DNA of 64,000 nucleotides from Ceriagrion tenellum (GCA_963169105.1 OY720641.1:73607496-73671495), one strand, 5' to 3'. Shown: positions 38,601-43,600, numbered from the stretch's first letter. Numbers and translations are program-made. Notes: a model not told the origin generated them from the sequence alone.

Positions 38601-41559
38601 TGACGAAATTTAGGTGATTCGAAAATCTTTTAAGAAATCCAGTCTGTTGTTATCCCGTGAGATGAGCCTCGCGTAGGTATGCGTTTCGATTCCGGTCTCT
38701 ACAGAGCAAAAAACGAATAGTAGAGGACTACCCTTATTATCTATATGTACTTAATACCGTGCTAGCCACCACTAGGGTGTGTGGAACGGGGTGATTCCAC
38801 ACCACGCATTAAACCCTCATCCCAGCTGAAATCCGAACCGCGCACGTTCCCCCGAATGCCAGGCGCAGGCCAAATGCAGTCAGGACAACAGAGCGCGGCC
38901 AGACCAGAAACTAGGAGAGTGCTACATAGACGAACATGCTGCTATGAGGTATACTATTTGAGATGTGGCTACTGGTTAGTATAATTAATGCGACAATTAA
39001 ATAGCACTACAAGGTATTAAATCATACAAGAATATACCATGCCAGAAATTACATGCGAGCATAGTAACTGATAATGATGTTAAGATATTTAGAACAAATG
39101 TAAAGACCTATGTTACCTAGTAAGAGTCAAGGAATCCTAGAACTGATCTATCGCATCTATCATAGTCCCTTATTGTACGTGGAAAATAATGACATTTTGA
39201 ATCTATCGGTTTGGCTGTCTATTTCCGTAATCTTATGCCCGTGATCGTTTATACCATAATATTTTGGCTCCAGCAAAATATGACGAACTTCCGGCAAAAG
39301 ATAGTCTACATCAATCTTTCGTAAAGATGTAATCCAGCTTTTTCCCTTCAATCGGATAGCGGTTCCTAAACTAATTCCCTCAATAATTCACTAACACTGC
39401 TATGCTTATCGTAACAATTTTGAACAAATCTAGCTGCTCTCTACAGTATTCGATTTAAATCTGAAACTATTCCTACTTCATAAGGGTCCCATATACAAAA
39501 ATTATCTACAACTTCATTCTGTGAGCACTTAGAGCATTTAGAATAATCGTTTAATTATCCAATAAATATGCTCTTAATGTTTTTGGCATGCTTAGATGGA
39601 GATGCACTGCTAATGAAAGGAAAAGTACTTCGTGAAGTCCTCAGTTGATACTTAAGTACAGACCTAGGTACCAAGTGTGTACAATGTTTTTCGGGGGAAA
39701 AGCATTTTGGATGTAAGAAGCTGAAACCTGGATAGATATTATTTATAGAGCATGAAATTTGGAAAATGCTTTTCATTTCATTATTTGAACATATGGTTTT
39801 ATTAAATGGCAGTACCTGATATATTGTGGTTGTAGCTATAATTTTTTTCATATTAATCATTACGTTCCTACTGTATATTATCGAATTTAGAAATTACCTA
39901 GGTTCTCCTATCGCAGACTGGGATATTTGACCCTTTCAGAGCCCTAATGGTTAGGATATAAATTACTTACTTTCACCTGCAGATTTATAGTTCAGCACTT
40001 AAATAATGACAATCATTATGCAAGTGAATATGTTATGGTGAATACCACTTTATAATTATCCGTTTAGTATGTGCAAGTAAAGATTCATTTCTTAGGAACA
40101 AGGCGTTAGGATGGACCAAATGTGGGATTGCTTTCAAAAAACGTTGAGACTAGCCAATTCTTTGTATTCAGAACTTAAGTACGAATATTTGCGTATTCAA
40201 GTCGCAGATCTTGACTGCCCCCCCCCCCCCCCCCCCGAAAATCGTCTTGCAGGAATTGGTTCTCTTTCTTCATAGGAAATTTTTCTAAGGAGAAACCTTC
40301 GGAAAATACGTGCACATATTGCATTGCATTATACTGTCTAAATTAAAGATAAATTTTATCTCACAAAATAAATTACTCTGGTCCGATGATATTGTATTCA
40401 CCTAAATAAGCCTCAAGAGCCTTTTACATCATCGTTTATCTAATTCATGATACTGAACTACGGCGCGAATCCAAAGAATGGGCTCCAATTTCCATATCTA
40501 CGGTTGCAAGTTTTTTCTTGGCTGCGTGACTTCAAAAGCTGACGATTTGAGAAAAGCAGGCTTATAACTTGTGGCTTATTTACATGCGCATCACTTTGGA
40601 AAAAGTTTTTTTTGTTATTTCTGCTCCCAAATTGGCTGTTTGTCGCCATAGACATTTACCACGTAAAGTCAGAGATTTGACTATGCACTACAAATCTAAA
40701 TAACTTTATTTGGAATTAAAATGTTTTACAAACAATTATATCCATCATGCCTCTCCCTTTCAATGTTGGAAATTTCAAAGAACTTGGCTATTTTTGTCAG
40801 GCTTAGGAAACTGGCCCTCTTATAATAACTTTCCTCATTGTGCCCGATCATTTTCACCATAGTTTTCTTATATTATATTCATATATTCCTTCAAACACGT
40901 CTACTAATCTTAAGATTAGGCTAAAATATAAATGAAAATTTCACTGACGTGAAATTATCGATAAACTAGGAATGAATTCGATGAATATTTTAAATGATCG
41001 GTGACCTCCGATTGTGGTGATGTTCTCATTGTGAATCACTGTCGTTGAATGACCAATTAAAGTTTGTCTTTCGGTGAAAAAATATGGTCTCTTGCTGGTC
41101 TTAGTCACAAAACGGGAGGAATAACCAGGTTTTCAGGTATGCCTTGGCAGAATCAGGGTGGGCGTTAGAGAGATCCAAGCTATAAAAAGGTTACCTACGA
41201 TTAGAGGGGACACAGAAATTAATTTGTTTTACACTCGCGTTCTTAATTTCGCCACTCACCTTGTCCTTCGTGTCCTCGACGTCCTCCACTATCTTTTCCT
41301 CGCCGTGCAGTTCCCCGAGGCTCGGTCGATGCGCCGCCTGCACCGAAGACATGTTCCGGTAGTTGTCCAGACGAGGCAGGGCTTCGATGGTCAGCTGCGA
41401 CGACTGCCGCGGTCCGGGGACGTAATCAAATCCCTGGCCAGGATGTATCGTCCCCGTGGTGACCATCTCAAGGGTGCCGTGCTCCGGCACTCCGGGCATC
41501 GCCACCTGGGCAGCATCCCTAGACACCCTCCGGACGGTGAAACGTGTCTCCGGAGCCAT
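2485..41559 (-). CDS. NKCC: SLC12 sodium-coupled cation-chloride cotransporter, 11 exons, C-terminus beyond window
   Basis: Spliced gene on the minus strand. Exons are 41260-41559, 26642-26789, 21578-21673, 18008-18261, 15816-15930, 12991-13130, 12295-12492, 9753-9984, 9381-9502, 6892-7027 and 2485-2696. They total 1953 bases, or 651 codons, with every junction in phase and all introns GT-AG. The product is a plasma-membrane symporter that uses the sodium gradient to bring chloride (and in some members potassium) into cells. Family hallmarks seen: NIWGVMLFLRLSWVVGQAGI (TM1), TNGEVKGGG, ISRSLGPEFGASVGIVFAFA (TM3), MEWESKAQ, FPSVTGIQAGANISGDLKDP (TM6), SATL-like AATLSTALTNLLSVPRL (TM8), YPGLIFFSKGYG and SNFYLASYALINF (TM10). 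About 400 C-terminal residues are expected past position 1. Asn215 replaces the usual potassium-site Tyr, so the insect sodium-dependent clade (fly CG31547, which FlyBase calls NKCC) is more likely than a strict NKCC1 orthologue. The symbol is therefore provisional. Confidence 0.93.
4683..4858 (+). repeat. Fragment of the TGCCCGGCTAAGC element
   Basis: Begins with CCTGCTAAGCCAAAAGACAG, the same terminus as in 5286-5675 and 47412-48389, and continues through the ACACATTTTGTTCTTTTC and TATTACGTTCTGCTTTCACC segments of the repeat unit. The distal terminus is missing. Confidence 0.6.
5000..5262 (-). repeat. Minus copy of the GGTGGT (TTAA) element
   Basis: Aligns in reverse with 48428-48660: shared blocks GAATTTCGCGCCGTAAA, TTAAATTAAGACGA, ACTTAAGTGAACTGTGGTCC and GCACTCAATGACTCACG. 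The outer terminus is decayed. Confidence 0.5.
5286..5675. mobile_element. Inverted-repeat DNA element, single-unit copy (390 bp)
   Basis: Termini TGCCCGGCTAAGCCAAA and its inverse TTTAGCTTAGCAGGGCA. It encloses one copy of the roughly 190-base unit that is repeated four times in the related element at 47412-48389. Non-coding, so it is mobile only with help from another element. Superfamily not recognised. Confidence 0.65.
6892..7027 (-). CDS. NKCC: Exon 10: TM11 and TM12 (aa 536-580)
   Basis: Acceptor TTTCAG|TACTAC and donor CCAG|GTAAGT. It encodes YYNMWLSLIGFVLCVGIMFL, INWVASIITLLIIFALYLIV and VYRKP. YYNxWLSL directly follows GWRPTFK of exon 9, as in the family. TM11-TM12 form the dimer interface in solved NKCC1 structures. 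Confidence 0.95.
7255..7440 (+). mobile_element. LINE open-reading-frame remnant
   Basis: Plus-strand translation contains WRDHVERMDDTGISKSV, then LPGRPVERWRDS, the distal reverse-transcriptase C-terminal pattern (RPxxRWxD) of RTE-like elements. Stops interrupt it. It belongs to a different family from the KIEGK copies. Confidence 0.5.
7492..7790 (+). mobile_element. tRNA-derived SINE, family B
   Basis: Starts with GGGATTGGGTATGTGAGGTG and a degraded A-box-like GGCTAGAG. A B-box-like segment is here changed to GGCTCAAATCC. Then come CGGATGAGACGTTAAGCCG and CTTTCGTTAAGAGCA, shared with 33119-33420 and 42512-42815. A 60-codon frame over its head is not a gene. Confidence 0.7.
7889..8900 (+). 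repeat. Direct duplication, about 115 bp per copy
   Basis: Copy 1 is 7889-7949 continued at 8276-8330; copy 2 is 8785-8900. Shared blocks: TTTTTAGGGATA, TCATCCTT, AAGTCAAAC, TAATGCTTTAAA and AAAAGGGGCT. Copy 1 is split by the hAT element, so that insertion followed the duplication. About 500 bases of AT-rich DNA lie between copies. Confidence 0.6.
7950..8275. mobile_element. hAT-like non-autonomous transposon (326 bp)
   Basis: Termini CAGGGGTCGGCAAACC and inverse AGTTTTCCAACCCCTG match at 13 of 16 positions and are typical of hAT (Charlie-type) ends. It is flanked by a perfect 8-base duplication CTTTAAAC (7942-7949 and 8276-8283). Inside are GGCCCGCGGGCC palindromic blocks. No transposase. 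Confidence 0.85.
9381..9502 (-). CDS. NKCC: Exon 9: TM10 (aa 495-535)
   Basis: Acceptor ATGCAG|CTCAGC and donor TCAAG|GTAAGG. It encodes AQLNIIAPLISNFYLASYAL, then INFCTFHAALVKPVGWRPTF and K. SNFYLASYALINF and GWRPxFK are strongly conserved across SLC12 sodium-coupled members. Intron 8, separating it from exon 8, is only 250 bases. Confidence 0.95.
9503..9752. other. Intron 8 (250 bp)
   Basis: Shortest intron of the gene. No repeat recognised. Confidence 0.7.
9753..9984 (-). CDS. NKCC: Exon 8: TM8 and TM9 (aa 418-494)
   Basis: Acceptor GTCTCAG|GTGATG and donor CATCG|GTAAAG. It encodes VMQLMSLWGPFIYAGCFAAT, LSTALTNLLSVPRL, IYPGLIFFSKGYGKAGEPYR and GYALTFIISAAFLLI. S439-T440 lie where NKCC1 has the Ser-Ser pair of the sodium site, so that site looks functionally kept. 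An overlapping minus-strand frame at 9749-10078 is a shadow. Confidence 0.95.
10038..10260 (+). repeat. GGTGGT TTAA-flanked element
   Basis: Begins TTAAGGTGGTCGGAGCGCGA and continues with GTCGTTGAGTGCACATATTA, as in 1152 and 48428. The right terminus is not identified. Confidence 0.5.
10797..10860 (-). repeat. tRNA-like SINE fragment, family C
   Basis: Reverse strand reads AGCACTCGGCTGGAAATTGA, GGGATCTGGCTTCGAGTCCC, GGCGGATGATTTTTGCTC, matching the tRNA-like arm of 48734-48931. A TTAA element abuts its end at 10861. Confidence 0.6.
10861..11439 (+). mobile_element. TTAA-flanked GGTAGT element, full length (579 bp)
   Basis: Left end TTTAAAAGTAGTTTTAGCGG and right end CGCTCAAGCTACCTTAAA form imperfect inverted termini beside TTAA. 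The interior aligns with 54792-55358 in reverse (blocks AAATGGTGCGTGTATGCA, AAATAAATCATATTGTC, CTTTCCGTTGTGAAGGAG, AATGACTCAAGTTAAAGC). The 76-codon frame inside is not supported as a gene. Confidence 0.7.
12295..12492 (-). CDS. NKCC: Exon 7: TM7 and large extracellular loop (aa 352-417)
   Basis: Acceptor TTTCATAG|GATCCA and donor ATTCC|GTGAGT; 66 whole codons. It encodes DPAEAIPKGTLLSLLISMIS (TM7), then a loop with three N-glycosylation sequons at N396 (NGT), N407 (NCT) and N415 (NYS) and two cysteines, C402 and C408. This is the TM7-TM8 extracellular loop, glycosylated in known NKCC proteins. Confidence 0.94.
12578..12690 (-). mobile_element. SINE family B, 3' part
   Basis: Reverse strand carries the TAATGCCGACGCCGGGTTTC, TATCCACCCTTCCTCCCTTA and TTAGCTGTCGGTCGCCTCC block of family B. 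Head missing. Confidence 0.6.
12695..12960 (+). mobile_element. RTE-like LINE fragment
   Basis: Plus-strand remnant with KKAFMGKRHLLCSTKIRLQT and KTYVWSVALYGS coding, continuing to MLMIKWTDKIRNDKVYR. It lacks the KIEGK and 3' end. Frameshifts present. Confidence 0.65.
12991..13130 (-). CDS. NKCC: Exon 6: TM6 and GANISGD motif (aa 305-351)
   Basis: Acceptor CCGTAG|CTGACG and donor TTAAG|GTAAGG. It encodes ADVFKVNAWPDYRFSENVDQ, then DFFSVFAIFFPSVTGIQAGA and NISGDLK. FPSVTGIQAGAN is the unwound TM6 helix that lines the chloride pathway in this family. It matches insect members closely. An RTE-like LINE fragment ends about 30 bases inside the following intron. Confidence 0.95.
13131..15815. other. 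Intron 5
   Basis: 2.7 kb. 13260-13560 and 13790-14130 share sequence with 49250-49620 (CCATCTCGCGT, GCATGCGTTCTTG, TTTGAAATGC, then GGGCTTA), an unnamed repeat. 14150-14530 holds a LINE remnant. Nothing recognised in 14540-15810. Confidence 0.5.
14150..14530 (-). mobile_element. LINE coding remnant
   Basis: Minus-strand frame includes KSRRYRFSNKWVMRKCGLDA and PEMDM. The GLDAPxMD block recurs in another frame at about 22930-22990, and 14150-14230 aligns with 53600-53690 (TTAAGAC, CTAATATTCCTCCT). Probably two joined LINE pieces. Confidence 0.4.
15816..15930 (-). CDS. NKCC: Exon 5: TM5 (aa 267-304)
   Basis: Acceptor TTTACAG|GCACAA and donor GAGCG|GTAAGT. It encodes AQNLLVVIIVGAIIDFIGGT followed by a short loop IRGPPSDVEKSQGFAGLS. 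The AQ start continues the MEWESK/AQ junction conserved in the family. Phase 0 in, phase 1 out. Confidence 0.92.
16130..16375 (+). mobile_element. RTE-like LINE 3' end
   Basis: Plus-strand coding remnant with RWIGHTLRH(Y), the IIEGKIEGKGPRGRSRNKFM block and the family terminus AATCCTAGGATTGAACGAC. Frame interrupted by TAA in MD*MKR. Confidence 0.7.
16390..17986 (+). mobile_element. Long GGTAGT TTAA element (about 1.6 kb)
   Basis: Left part (16470-16700) aligns with the interior of 10861-11439. The right end ATGACTAGGGAACTATCTCG then ACTACGTTAA matches the terminal segment of 54792-55358. Between them lies about 900 bases of GC-rich DNA with a 466-base duplication. The left terminus is not clear. 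TTAA (17987-17990) is 17 bases from the exon 4 donor. Confidence 0.6.
17064..17965 (+). repeat. 466-bp tandem duplication, GC-rich
   Basis: Two copies offset by 466 bases: CCTGATTCGATGATGTACTC at 17090 and the same with one change at 17556. Both run through CGGCAGACCGCACG, TTTGGGCAACG, AATTGAGGTCCTTTTGAC and TAGTCCTCATTATG. Copies differ at many scattered sites. Open frames of 61 to 153 codons occur here on both strands but do not agree between copies, so they are not genes. Confidence 0.75.
18008..18261 (-). CDS. NKCC: Exon 4: TM3 and TM4 (aa 182-266)
   Basis: Acceptor TTTACAG|GTGGCA and donor CAAAG|GTATGC. It encodes GIYYIISRSLGPEFGASVGI, then VFAFANAVAASMNTIGFCDS (TM3), a loop, and TM4 ending MEWESK. 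Asn215, in SMNTIGF, occupies the position of the potassium-coordinating Tyr in vertebrate NKCC1; thiazide-sensitive NCC carries His there. The donor is non-consensus at +4 (GTATGC), and a transposon terminus lies only 17 intron bases beyond it. The plus-strand open frame over this exon is a shadow. Confidence 0.95.
18262..21577. other. Intron 3
   Basis: 3.3 kb between exons 4 and 3. A Jockey/CR1-like LINE end occupies 18663-19150. I see nothing recognisable from 19150 to 21577. Confidence 0.6.
18663..19150 (-). mobile_element. Jockey/CR1-like LINE 3' end
   Basis: Reverse strand: decayed coding ahead of the 3' UTR (shared blocks CCTCCGAGTCTCT, CTGAATTTCTCAAG, AAATGGTG, GGGGGTGTTAGGACACC) ending in the degraded tail TGTAAATGTAG. 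Confidence 0.65.
21578..21673 (-). CDS. NKCC: Exon 3: TM2 (aa 150-181)
   Basis: Acceptor ATTTCAG|TCCATT and donor GGAG|GTAAGA. It encodes HSLIIIGISALVCVLTTLSL then SAISTNGEVKG, i.e. TM2 and the loop that enters TM3. TNGEVKGGG is a signature of the sodium-coupled branch. It joins exon 4 through a split Gly codon. Confidence 0.94.
22046..22290. mobile_element. Foldback element with CAT-rich loop and 15-bp flanking repeats
   Basis: Arms 22085-22157 and 22221-22293 are imperfect inverted copies (ATGCAATTATCC, TTAAATTTCA, ACCTAGGTTTC against their complements) around CATCATCATCATG repeats. Direct repeat ATCAGATATAGTTTA at 22031-22045 and 22291-22305 looks like a target-site duplication. Confidence 0.55.
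22569..22937 (-). other. Unrecognised 122-codon open segment, open on both strands
   Basis: Minus-strand frame from ATG at 22937 to TGA at 22569, rich in Ser, Thr, Asn and acidic residues, with no domain I recognise. The plus strand is also open for 125 codons (22564-22941). Just upstream on the minus strand another frame reads ERGLDAPAMDEY, resembling GLDAPEMDM in the LINE remnant at 14150-14530. It is therefore more likely part of a repeat than a host gene. Confidence 0.25.
23035..23475 (+). mobile_element. RTE-like LINE 3' end
   Basis: Remnant of CSKKTGLQTRKQYMKMFVWS, TRILRNLVLEENA and KRRTRWIGYTLGHYELVKNI, then KIEEKSSEEN and the terminus AATCTTAGGATTGAACGACC. Several frameshifts. 23490-23640 carries an antisense trace of another LINE. 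Confidence 0.7.
24251..24698. mobile_element. Long foldback (palindromic) element, arms about 200 bp
   Basis: Left arm 24251-24457 and right arm 24487-24698 are near-complementary. Markers: ATTTCTTCCGCGT, GTTGTTTCTGGGACAACAGT, TCTCGTCATTTTCCCG, TCTCTGATTGGCTGAGGTGC and GGATATCCGTCCTCTCTGTT, each with its inverse. No transposase. The superfamily is not evident. The 107-codon frame inside is not supported. Confidence 0.75.
25768..25842 (+). repeat. CTTCCTGTTT decamer minisatellite
   Basis: About seven decayed tandem copies of a CTTCCTGTTT-type unit. Confidence 0.7.
26642..26789 (-). CDS. NKCC: Exon 2: TM1 (aa 101-149)
   Basis: Acceptor CTTCCAG|GACCCG and donor CATAA|GTAAGT. It encodes a Gly/Asn-rich linker, then GIKLGWIQGVLIPCLLNIWG and the rest of TM1 through VVGQAGI. 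The broken TM1 helix of this family forms part of the sodium and chloride sites. Phase 0 in, phase 1 out; the split codon with exon 3 gives Ile150. A perfect 25-bp hairpin lies 54 bases upstream of its acceptor. Confidence 0.95.
26844..26903. repeat. Perfect 25-bp hairpin near exon 2 acceptor
   Basis: Arms 26844-26868 and 26879-26903 are exact complements (AACTTAAATAAAACTTTG then TATACTC) with a 10-base loop TACTATAGTG. In the pre-mRNA it would fold 54 bases before the exon 2 acceptor. Confidence 0.85.
27018..27490 (-). mobile_element. Jockey/CR1-like LINE 3' end
   Basis: Reverse strand encodes decayed YKNSFFPRTISDH near the ORF end, then 3' UTR with GTGTCCTAACACC-like and CCCCCAGCCACAAGCCCATG segments and a GATGTAGATTG tail. 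The plus-strand 80-codon frame is a shadow. Confidence 0.7.
27520..27765 (+). repeat. Partial GGTAGT TTAA element
   Basis: Matches the left half of 10861-11439 (TTTTACATGGGAAATGGTAC, GTGTATGCAC, AAATAAATCATATCGTC) and is cut where SINE B sequence begins at about 27766. Confidence 0.55.
27766..28537 (-). mobile_element. SINE family B copy split by a LINE
   Basis: Head part 28394-28537 (reverse strand GGGGATCGGGTTTGTGTGGT, GGCGGCCAGGATTCAAA) and central part 27766-27797 (CTCCGTCTGTCGGATGAGAC) belong to one SINE, separated by a 596-base LINE. Frame 28018-28536 is therefore a SINE-LINE junction, not a gene. Confidence 0.75.
27798..28393 (-). mobile_element. Truncated Jockey/CR1-like LINE inserted in SINE B
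   Basis: Reverse strand encodes WDPYEEGMIKELDRVQRRSA, RFVKGRYDN, LIEELGWELLSERR and RTDRFKMSFFPLTIRE, the distal C-terminus of the reverse-transcriptase ORF, then about 200 bases of 3' UTR ending GATGTAGATGTA. Flanked by the 8-base duplication TACTGTAC (27790-27797 and 28394-28401). Confidence 0.85.
31560..31790 (-). mobile_element. tRNA-derived SINE, family A
   Basis: Reverse strand: GGCCCCGGTGGCGGCCG, GTCCTCGCCTACTAAACCGA and GGGTTCGAGTCCCGCCTGG (B box), then body and tail. The head is embedded in an inverted repeat, GAACTTCCAATTTCGGCCG against CGGCCGAAGTTGGAAGTTC, at 31744-31791. Confidence 0.75.
32395..32760 (-). mobile_element. Jockey/CR1-like LINE 3' end
   Basis: Same family as 27018-27490, ending at ATCTACATACTACCACGCG with the TAGGACACCAGCCGTGTA block. 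5' truncated. Confidence 0.65.
32785..33062 (-). mobile_element. Jockey/CR1-like LINE fragment
   Basis: Second, adjacent copy covering the segment from the NSFFPRT coding region to CTCAAGCAAACTAAGCC. It lacks the 3' tail. The side-by-side copies suggest separate insertions or a local duplication. Confidence 0.55.
33119..33420 (+). mobile_element. SINE family B
   Basis: Reads GGGGATCGGGTTGATGTGGT, GCCAGGGTTCAAATCCC (B-box-like), CTGTCGGATGAGACGTTAAA and CGCCTTTCGTTAAGAGCAGG, ending CCACCTCCAAATCCAA. One of three long plus-strand copies. Confidence 0.75.
34185..34530 (+). mobile_element. Jockey/CR1-like LINE 3' end
   Basis: Plus-strand ORF end GGYTLGLACLRISELVCFRA, REIYCREDRYKNSFFPRTIN then a stop, 3' UTR with ACATCTCTATG and CACCATTTCACCTCCCAAAT, and tail GTAGATGTAGATGTAG. 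The best-preserved 3' end of this family in the window. Confidence 0.75.
35034..35232 (+). mobile_element. tRNA-derived SINE, family A
   Basis: Starts CGGCCCTGGTGGCGACGG, then GTCAAGTCCTCGGGGTAACC, GGTTGCGGGTTCGAATCCCG (B box) and CCTGGGTGGAATCATCACAA, ending in an A-rich AATAATAAACAAATAAATAA tail. Not a functional tRNA: there is no closed cloverleaf. Confidence 0.8.
35565..35670. repeat. Short foldback
   Basis: Inverted pair: CGACCCAGGTTTCAATG near 35565 and CATTGAAACCCGGGTAGG near 35652. An inner pair, GGTGATATATTCACC, is self-complementary. Confidence 0.55.
36609..37500 (-). mobile_element. Jockey/CR1-like LINE, longest copy
   Basis: Reverse strand holds SWCQEWGLELNLSKCTTVHF, a stop, then MGGVSIKSSDRVQSWKYLNF and RYYFALVRPHLDYT followed by IQRQAARFVKNCYE, the thumb region after the reverse-transcriptase core. 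The 3' UTR ends at ATATAGATGTAGATG. The 5' part with the catalytic core is absent. Confidence 0.75.
37590..37985 (-). mobile_element. Jockey/CR1-like LINE fragment
   Basis: Covers the same 3' region (GGTTTTGGGAGGTGAGATGG, GTCACTTATTGTACGTGGAA, TCTGAATTTCTC) without the tail. The 137-codon plus-strand frame over it is a shadow. Confidence 0.55.
38738..39510 (-). mobile_element. Jockey/CR1-like LINE, second subfamily
   Basis: Tail side AATACCGTGCTAGCCACCAC then GGGTGTGTGGAACGGGGTG, as in 27798-28393. Coding traces EIDSQTDRFKMSLFS and a decayed WDPYE segment occur at 39160-39500. Frameshifts are frequent. Confidence 0.55.
40218..40236 (+). repeat. 19-base C homopolymer
   Basis: Uninterrupted run of 19 C in AT-rich DNA. 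The length is prone to sequencing and assembly error. Confidence 0.9.
41260..41559 (-). CDS. NKCC: Exon 1: N-terminal regulatory tail (aa 1-100)
   Basis: Exactly 100 codons from ATG at 41559 to donor AAG|GTGAGT. The ATG has A at -3 and G at +4. The frame stays open upstream, including a TTG 12 bases before it, but no better ATG is close. R6-F7-T8-V9 fits the RFx[V/I] docking motif for SPAK/OSR1 (fly Fray) kinases. T57 in LTIEALPRLDNYRN sits where phospho-regulated threonines precede the PRxDxYR block in NKCC proteins. RPSLGELH (aa 78-85) matches the conserved PSLAELHDE segment. The exon ends in an acidic stretch. It is cytosolic and the most GC-rich exon. It lies 14.5 kb from exon 2. Confidence 0.92.
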
Positions 41560-42511
41560 CTTCAGCTCCAAATTGAGCTCCCTAGAGATCTTAGAACCCC
41601 AGACCCTAGGTTGAAAAGCTACAGGCTCACAAAATGCTGGTGGAAATTTGGGGGATATTAAATGAATATATTCTGATAACTCTCCGAAATTTTTCTCAAA
41701 AGCAGACTTTAATTCTTTAGGGAGAGAAAAATAACTAGTAATTTAAACTCATATAACTTTGGTATACTTGTTGGTGAAGACCAGTACTCTAATCTTCCTT
41801 TCTGGTCGCCGGAGAATTACTAACGGTCTCCTATATGCAAGTGCCAATAGGAGTATGGTCGAAATGGGCCCCTTAATCTAAGAAAATATTTACACTGTTG
41901 CGAGAGAATAGGCCTGAAGTTGCTAGTACAGTCCAGTATCTATGTGTCACTCCAAATCTAGGAACAATACCGGGCTGCTACTTAAAAAGCATACCAGACA
42001 CTGGTGTTGATCTGTTCTTCTCTTGAATATTTTTTTGAAATATTCTGGAAGTCCTCGCAGCTATCACTGTTGGTCGGGTTGACTTCAAGCTCCCCGCGTC
42101 CCTAATAGCACTGTCCGGAATGTTTCTCCCGCGGGACTGAGGTGCTGGTGATCGTAATCTGGAGACGTGGATTCCTTTATCTGCTCTCCTCACTCCTTTT
42201 GTTTCGTCACTGCGGAGGGACGAGAGCGTGTGTGTTGGGTTTTGGGAATCAGTTTCGTTTCACTGGGACTCGGTGGATCGCTTCAGCTTCCGTCGGATCG
42301 CGGTGGCCATTGTGAGGGTGGAAGGCGGCTGGCGCGTCCTTTATGCCCGCTCCCGAGTCCTTCGCGGGAGCGGAGTGGTGGGAGGGGAAGGCGTTTGGGG
42401 TGGGCGTGGAGGGGAGGCAAACGAGAGATGGGGAGTTATGACTCTCGCTTCCGATACACCTATGCTTTCTATCTCGTAATAGCCGATCATCCGTCACTCG
42501 GATACGTCGGG
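41560..42511. other. 5' flank of the cotransporter gene
   Basis: Likely 5' UTR and promoter region for the gene on the minus strand. GC content rises at 42050-42430. The overlapping open frames on both strands at 42167-42541 are attributed to composition. Confidence 0.4.
42310..42430 (-). promoter_or_regulatory. Candidate promoter of the cotransporter gene
   Basis: GC-rich stretch 750 bases upstream of the start codon in an otherwise AT-rich region. Read on the minus strand it holds a CACCC/Sp1-KLF-like box (complement of GGGTGGGCGTGG at 42398-42409) and a short GC stem. A TATA-like GCATAAAGG follows at 42338-42346, with the start site predicted near 42310. A possible 5' UTR exon could end at GTATGC near 42000 and splice to an acceptor CAACCTAG about 50 bases before the ATG. 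All of this is inference from composition and motifs. Confidence 0.35.
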
Positions 42512-42815
42512 GGGATCGGGTGGGTGTGGTGGCTAGAGTAGATTACTCGCCTATCACGCGGGCGGCCAGGGTTCCAATCCCTGCAGAGGCGGATGTTTTT
42601 CAGAGGGAACTCGACCCCTACTTGAGTGTCTTGTGGAGGGCACTTCAAGTACAGTTCTCCGTCTGTCGGATGAGACGTTAAGCCGTGGTCCCCTTGGCGC
42701 CTTTCGTTAAGAGCAGGCTAATGCCGACGCCGGGTTTCTATCCACCCCTCCTCCCTTACCTATCCCCTACGGCGCTAATGACCTTAGCCGTCGATCGCCT
42801 CCTCAAATATCCTAT
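42512..42815 (+). mobile_element. SINE family B beside the candidate promoter
   Basis: Full copy: GGGGGATCGGGTGGGTGTGG, GGCGGCCAGGGTTCCAATCC, TCTGTCGGATGAGACGTTAA, CGCCTTTCGTTAAGAGCAGG, CGATCGCCTCCTCAAAT. It lies about 80 bases upstream of the GC-rich promoter candidate. Confidence 0.75.
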
Positions 42816-43242
42816 CCTATACGGATACGTCGAGGTTATTAGGATGGTTATTTGGGCTGGAGACCGCCAAATGAGGTCTTTCTCTTCATTGAAGTGACTT
42901 TGTCCTCAGAATCACTTTTCCATATTTTCTTATAACTTAAAAATGTAGAATCTTTGAAGTGAGTTTTATGAACTAAAATGAAACAAAATTAGGTTTCCTG
43001 CTAATTTCCCGTAATTCGGCCTTGAAAATGGATATTATAGCATGGGCATTTGTGGAGATCGCTCTGATAACAGCAGAACAAAGACAATTTGAACGAGAAA
43101 GCATTTCCCAACTTTTGTTTAAAACTGTTTTCAAGAAGCGGAGAGTGCAGGGAATATATTAAAAATAAAATATGGGCACCTTAAAAATAATTTTTACGAA
43201 AAGTTATCGGCGAATAACTGCCGTAATTGGAGTCAAATGCGG

Positions 43243-43600
43243 TTCATTGGTCGTTCAATCCGAAGATAGGTTGACTGCAGCCCTCCACTCTTCCCTGTAA
43301 AATGCTAGATCCCGCACCTATTGGTATCTCTTCCTATGAACCATTCTCTTTATTTGGTCCATTAACTTTATCCTGGGTCTTCCTCTGGGGACTTTTCCCT
43401 CTATTTTGCCTCCAATTATGTAATTCACAAACCCATTGTGTCTCAGGGTGTGTCCAATCCGTCTTGTTCTTCTTTTCTGTATGGTGTTCCATATGGTCCT
43501 TTCCTCTTCTGCGCTTCTGTGTATCTCATCATTTCTTATTTTGTCCGTCCATTTTGTCTTCAGCATCCTTTTCCAGCACCAGGTTTCGAAGTACTTCCAT
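43243..43600 (-). mobile_element. RTE-like LINE 3' end
   Basis: Minus-strand frame reads MLKTKWTDKIRNDEIHRSAE, RRTRRIGHTLRHNGFV and GKIEGKVPRGRPRIKLMDQI, then a decayed REGWRA stretch. Among the best-preserved coding ends of this family here. Confidence 0.75.

Larger units (their letters stand above)
26790..41259. other. Intron 1 (14.5 kb)
   Basis: Longest intron, between exons 1 and 2 and a frequent place for regulatory DNA. Identified contents are LINE, SINE and TTAA elements listed separately. No recognised content in 28560-31550, 33430-34180, 35680-36600, 37990-38730 or 39510-41250, apart from a short foldback at 35565-35670 and a C run at 40218. Confidence 0.6.

Noticed and set aside
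41560..41571. Start at TTG giving four extra residues (MELK)
   Set aside because: Non-ATG start; the ATG at 41559 has a good context and is preferred.
41158..41661. 167-codon plus-strand frame
   Set aside because: Antisense shadow of exon 1, which has clear family similarity on the minus strand.
42167..42541. 124-codon frame near the promoter
   Set aside because: Overlaps other frames on both strands in GC-rich DNA and reads into the SINE; no protein family resemblance.
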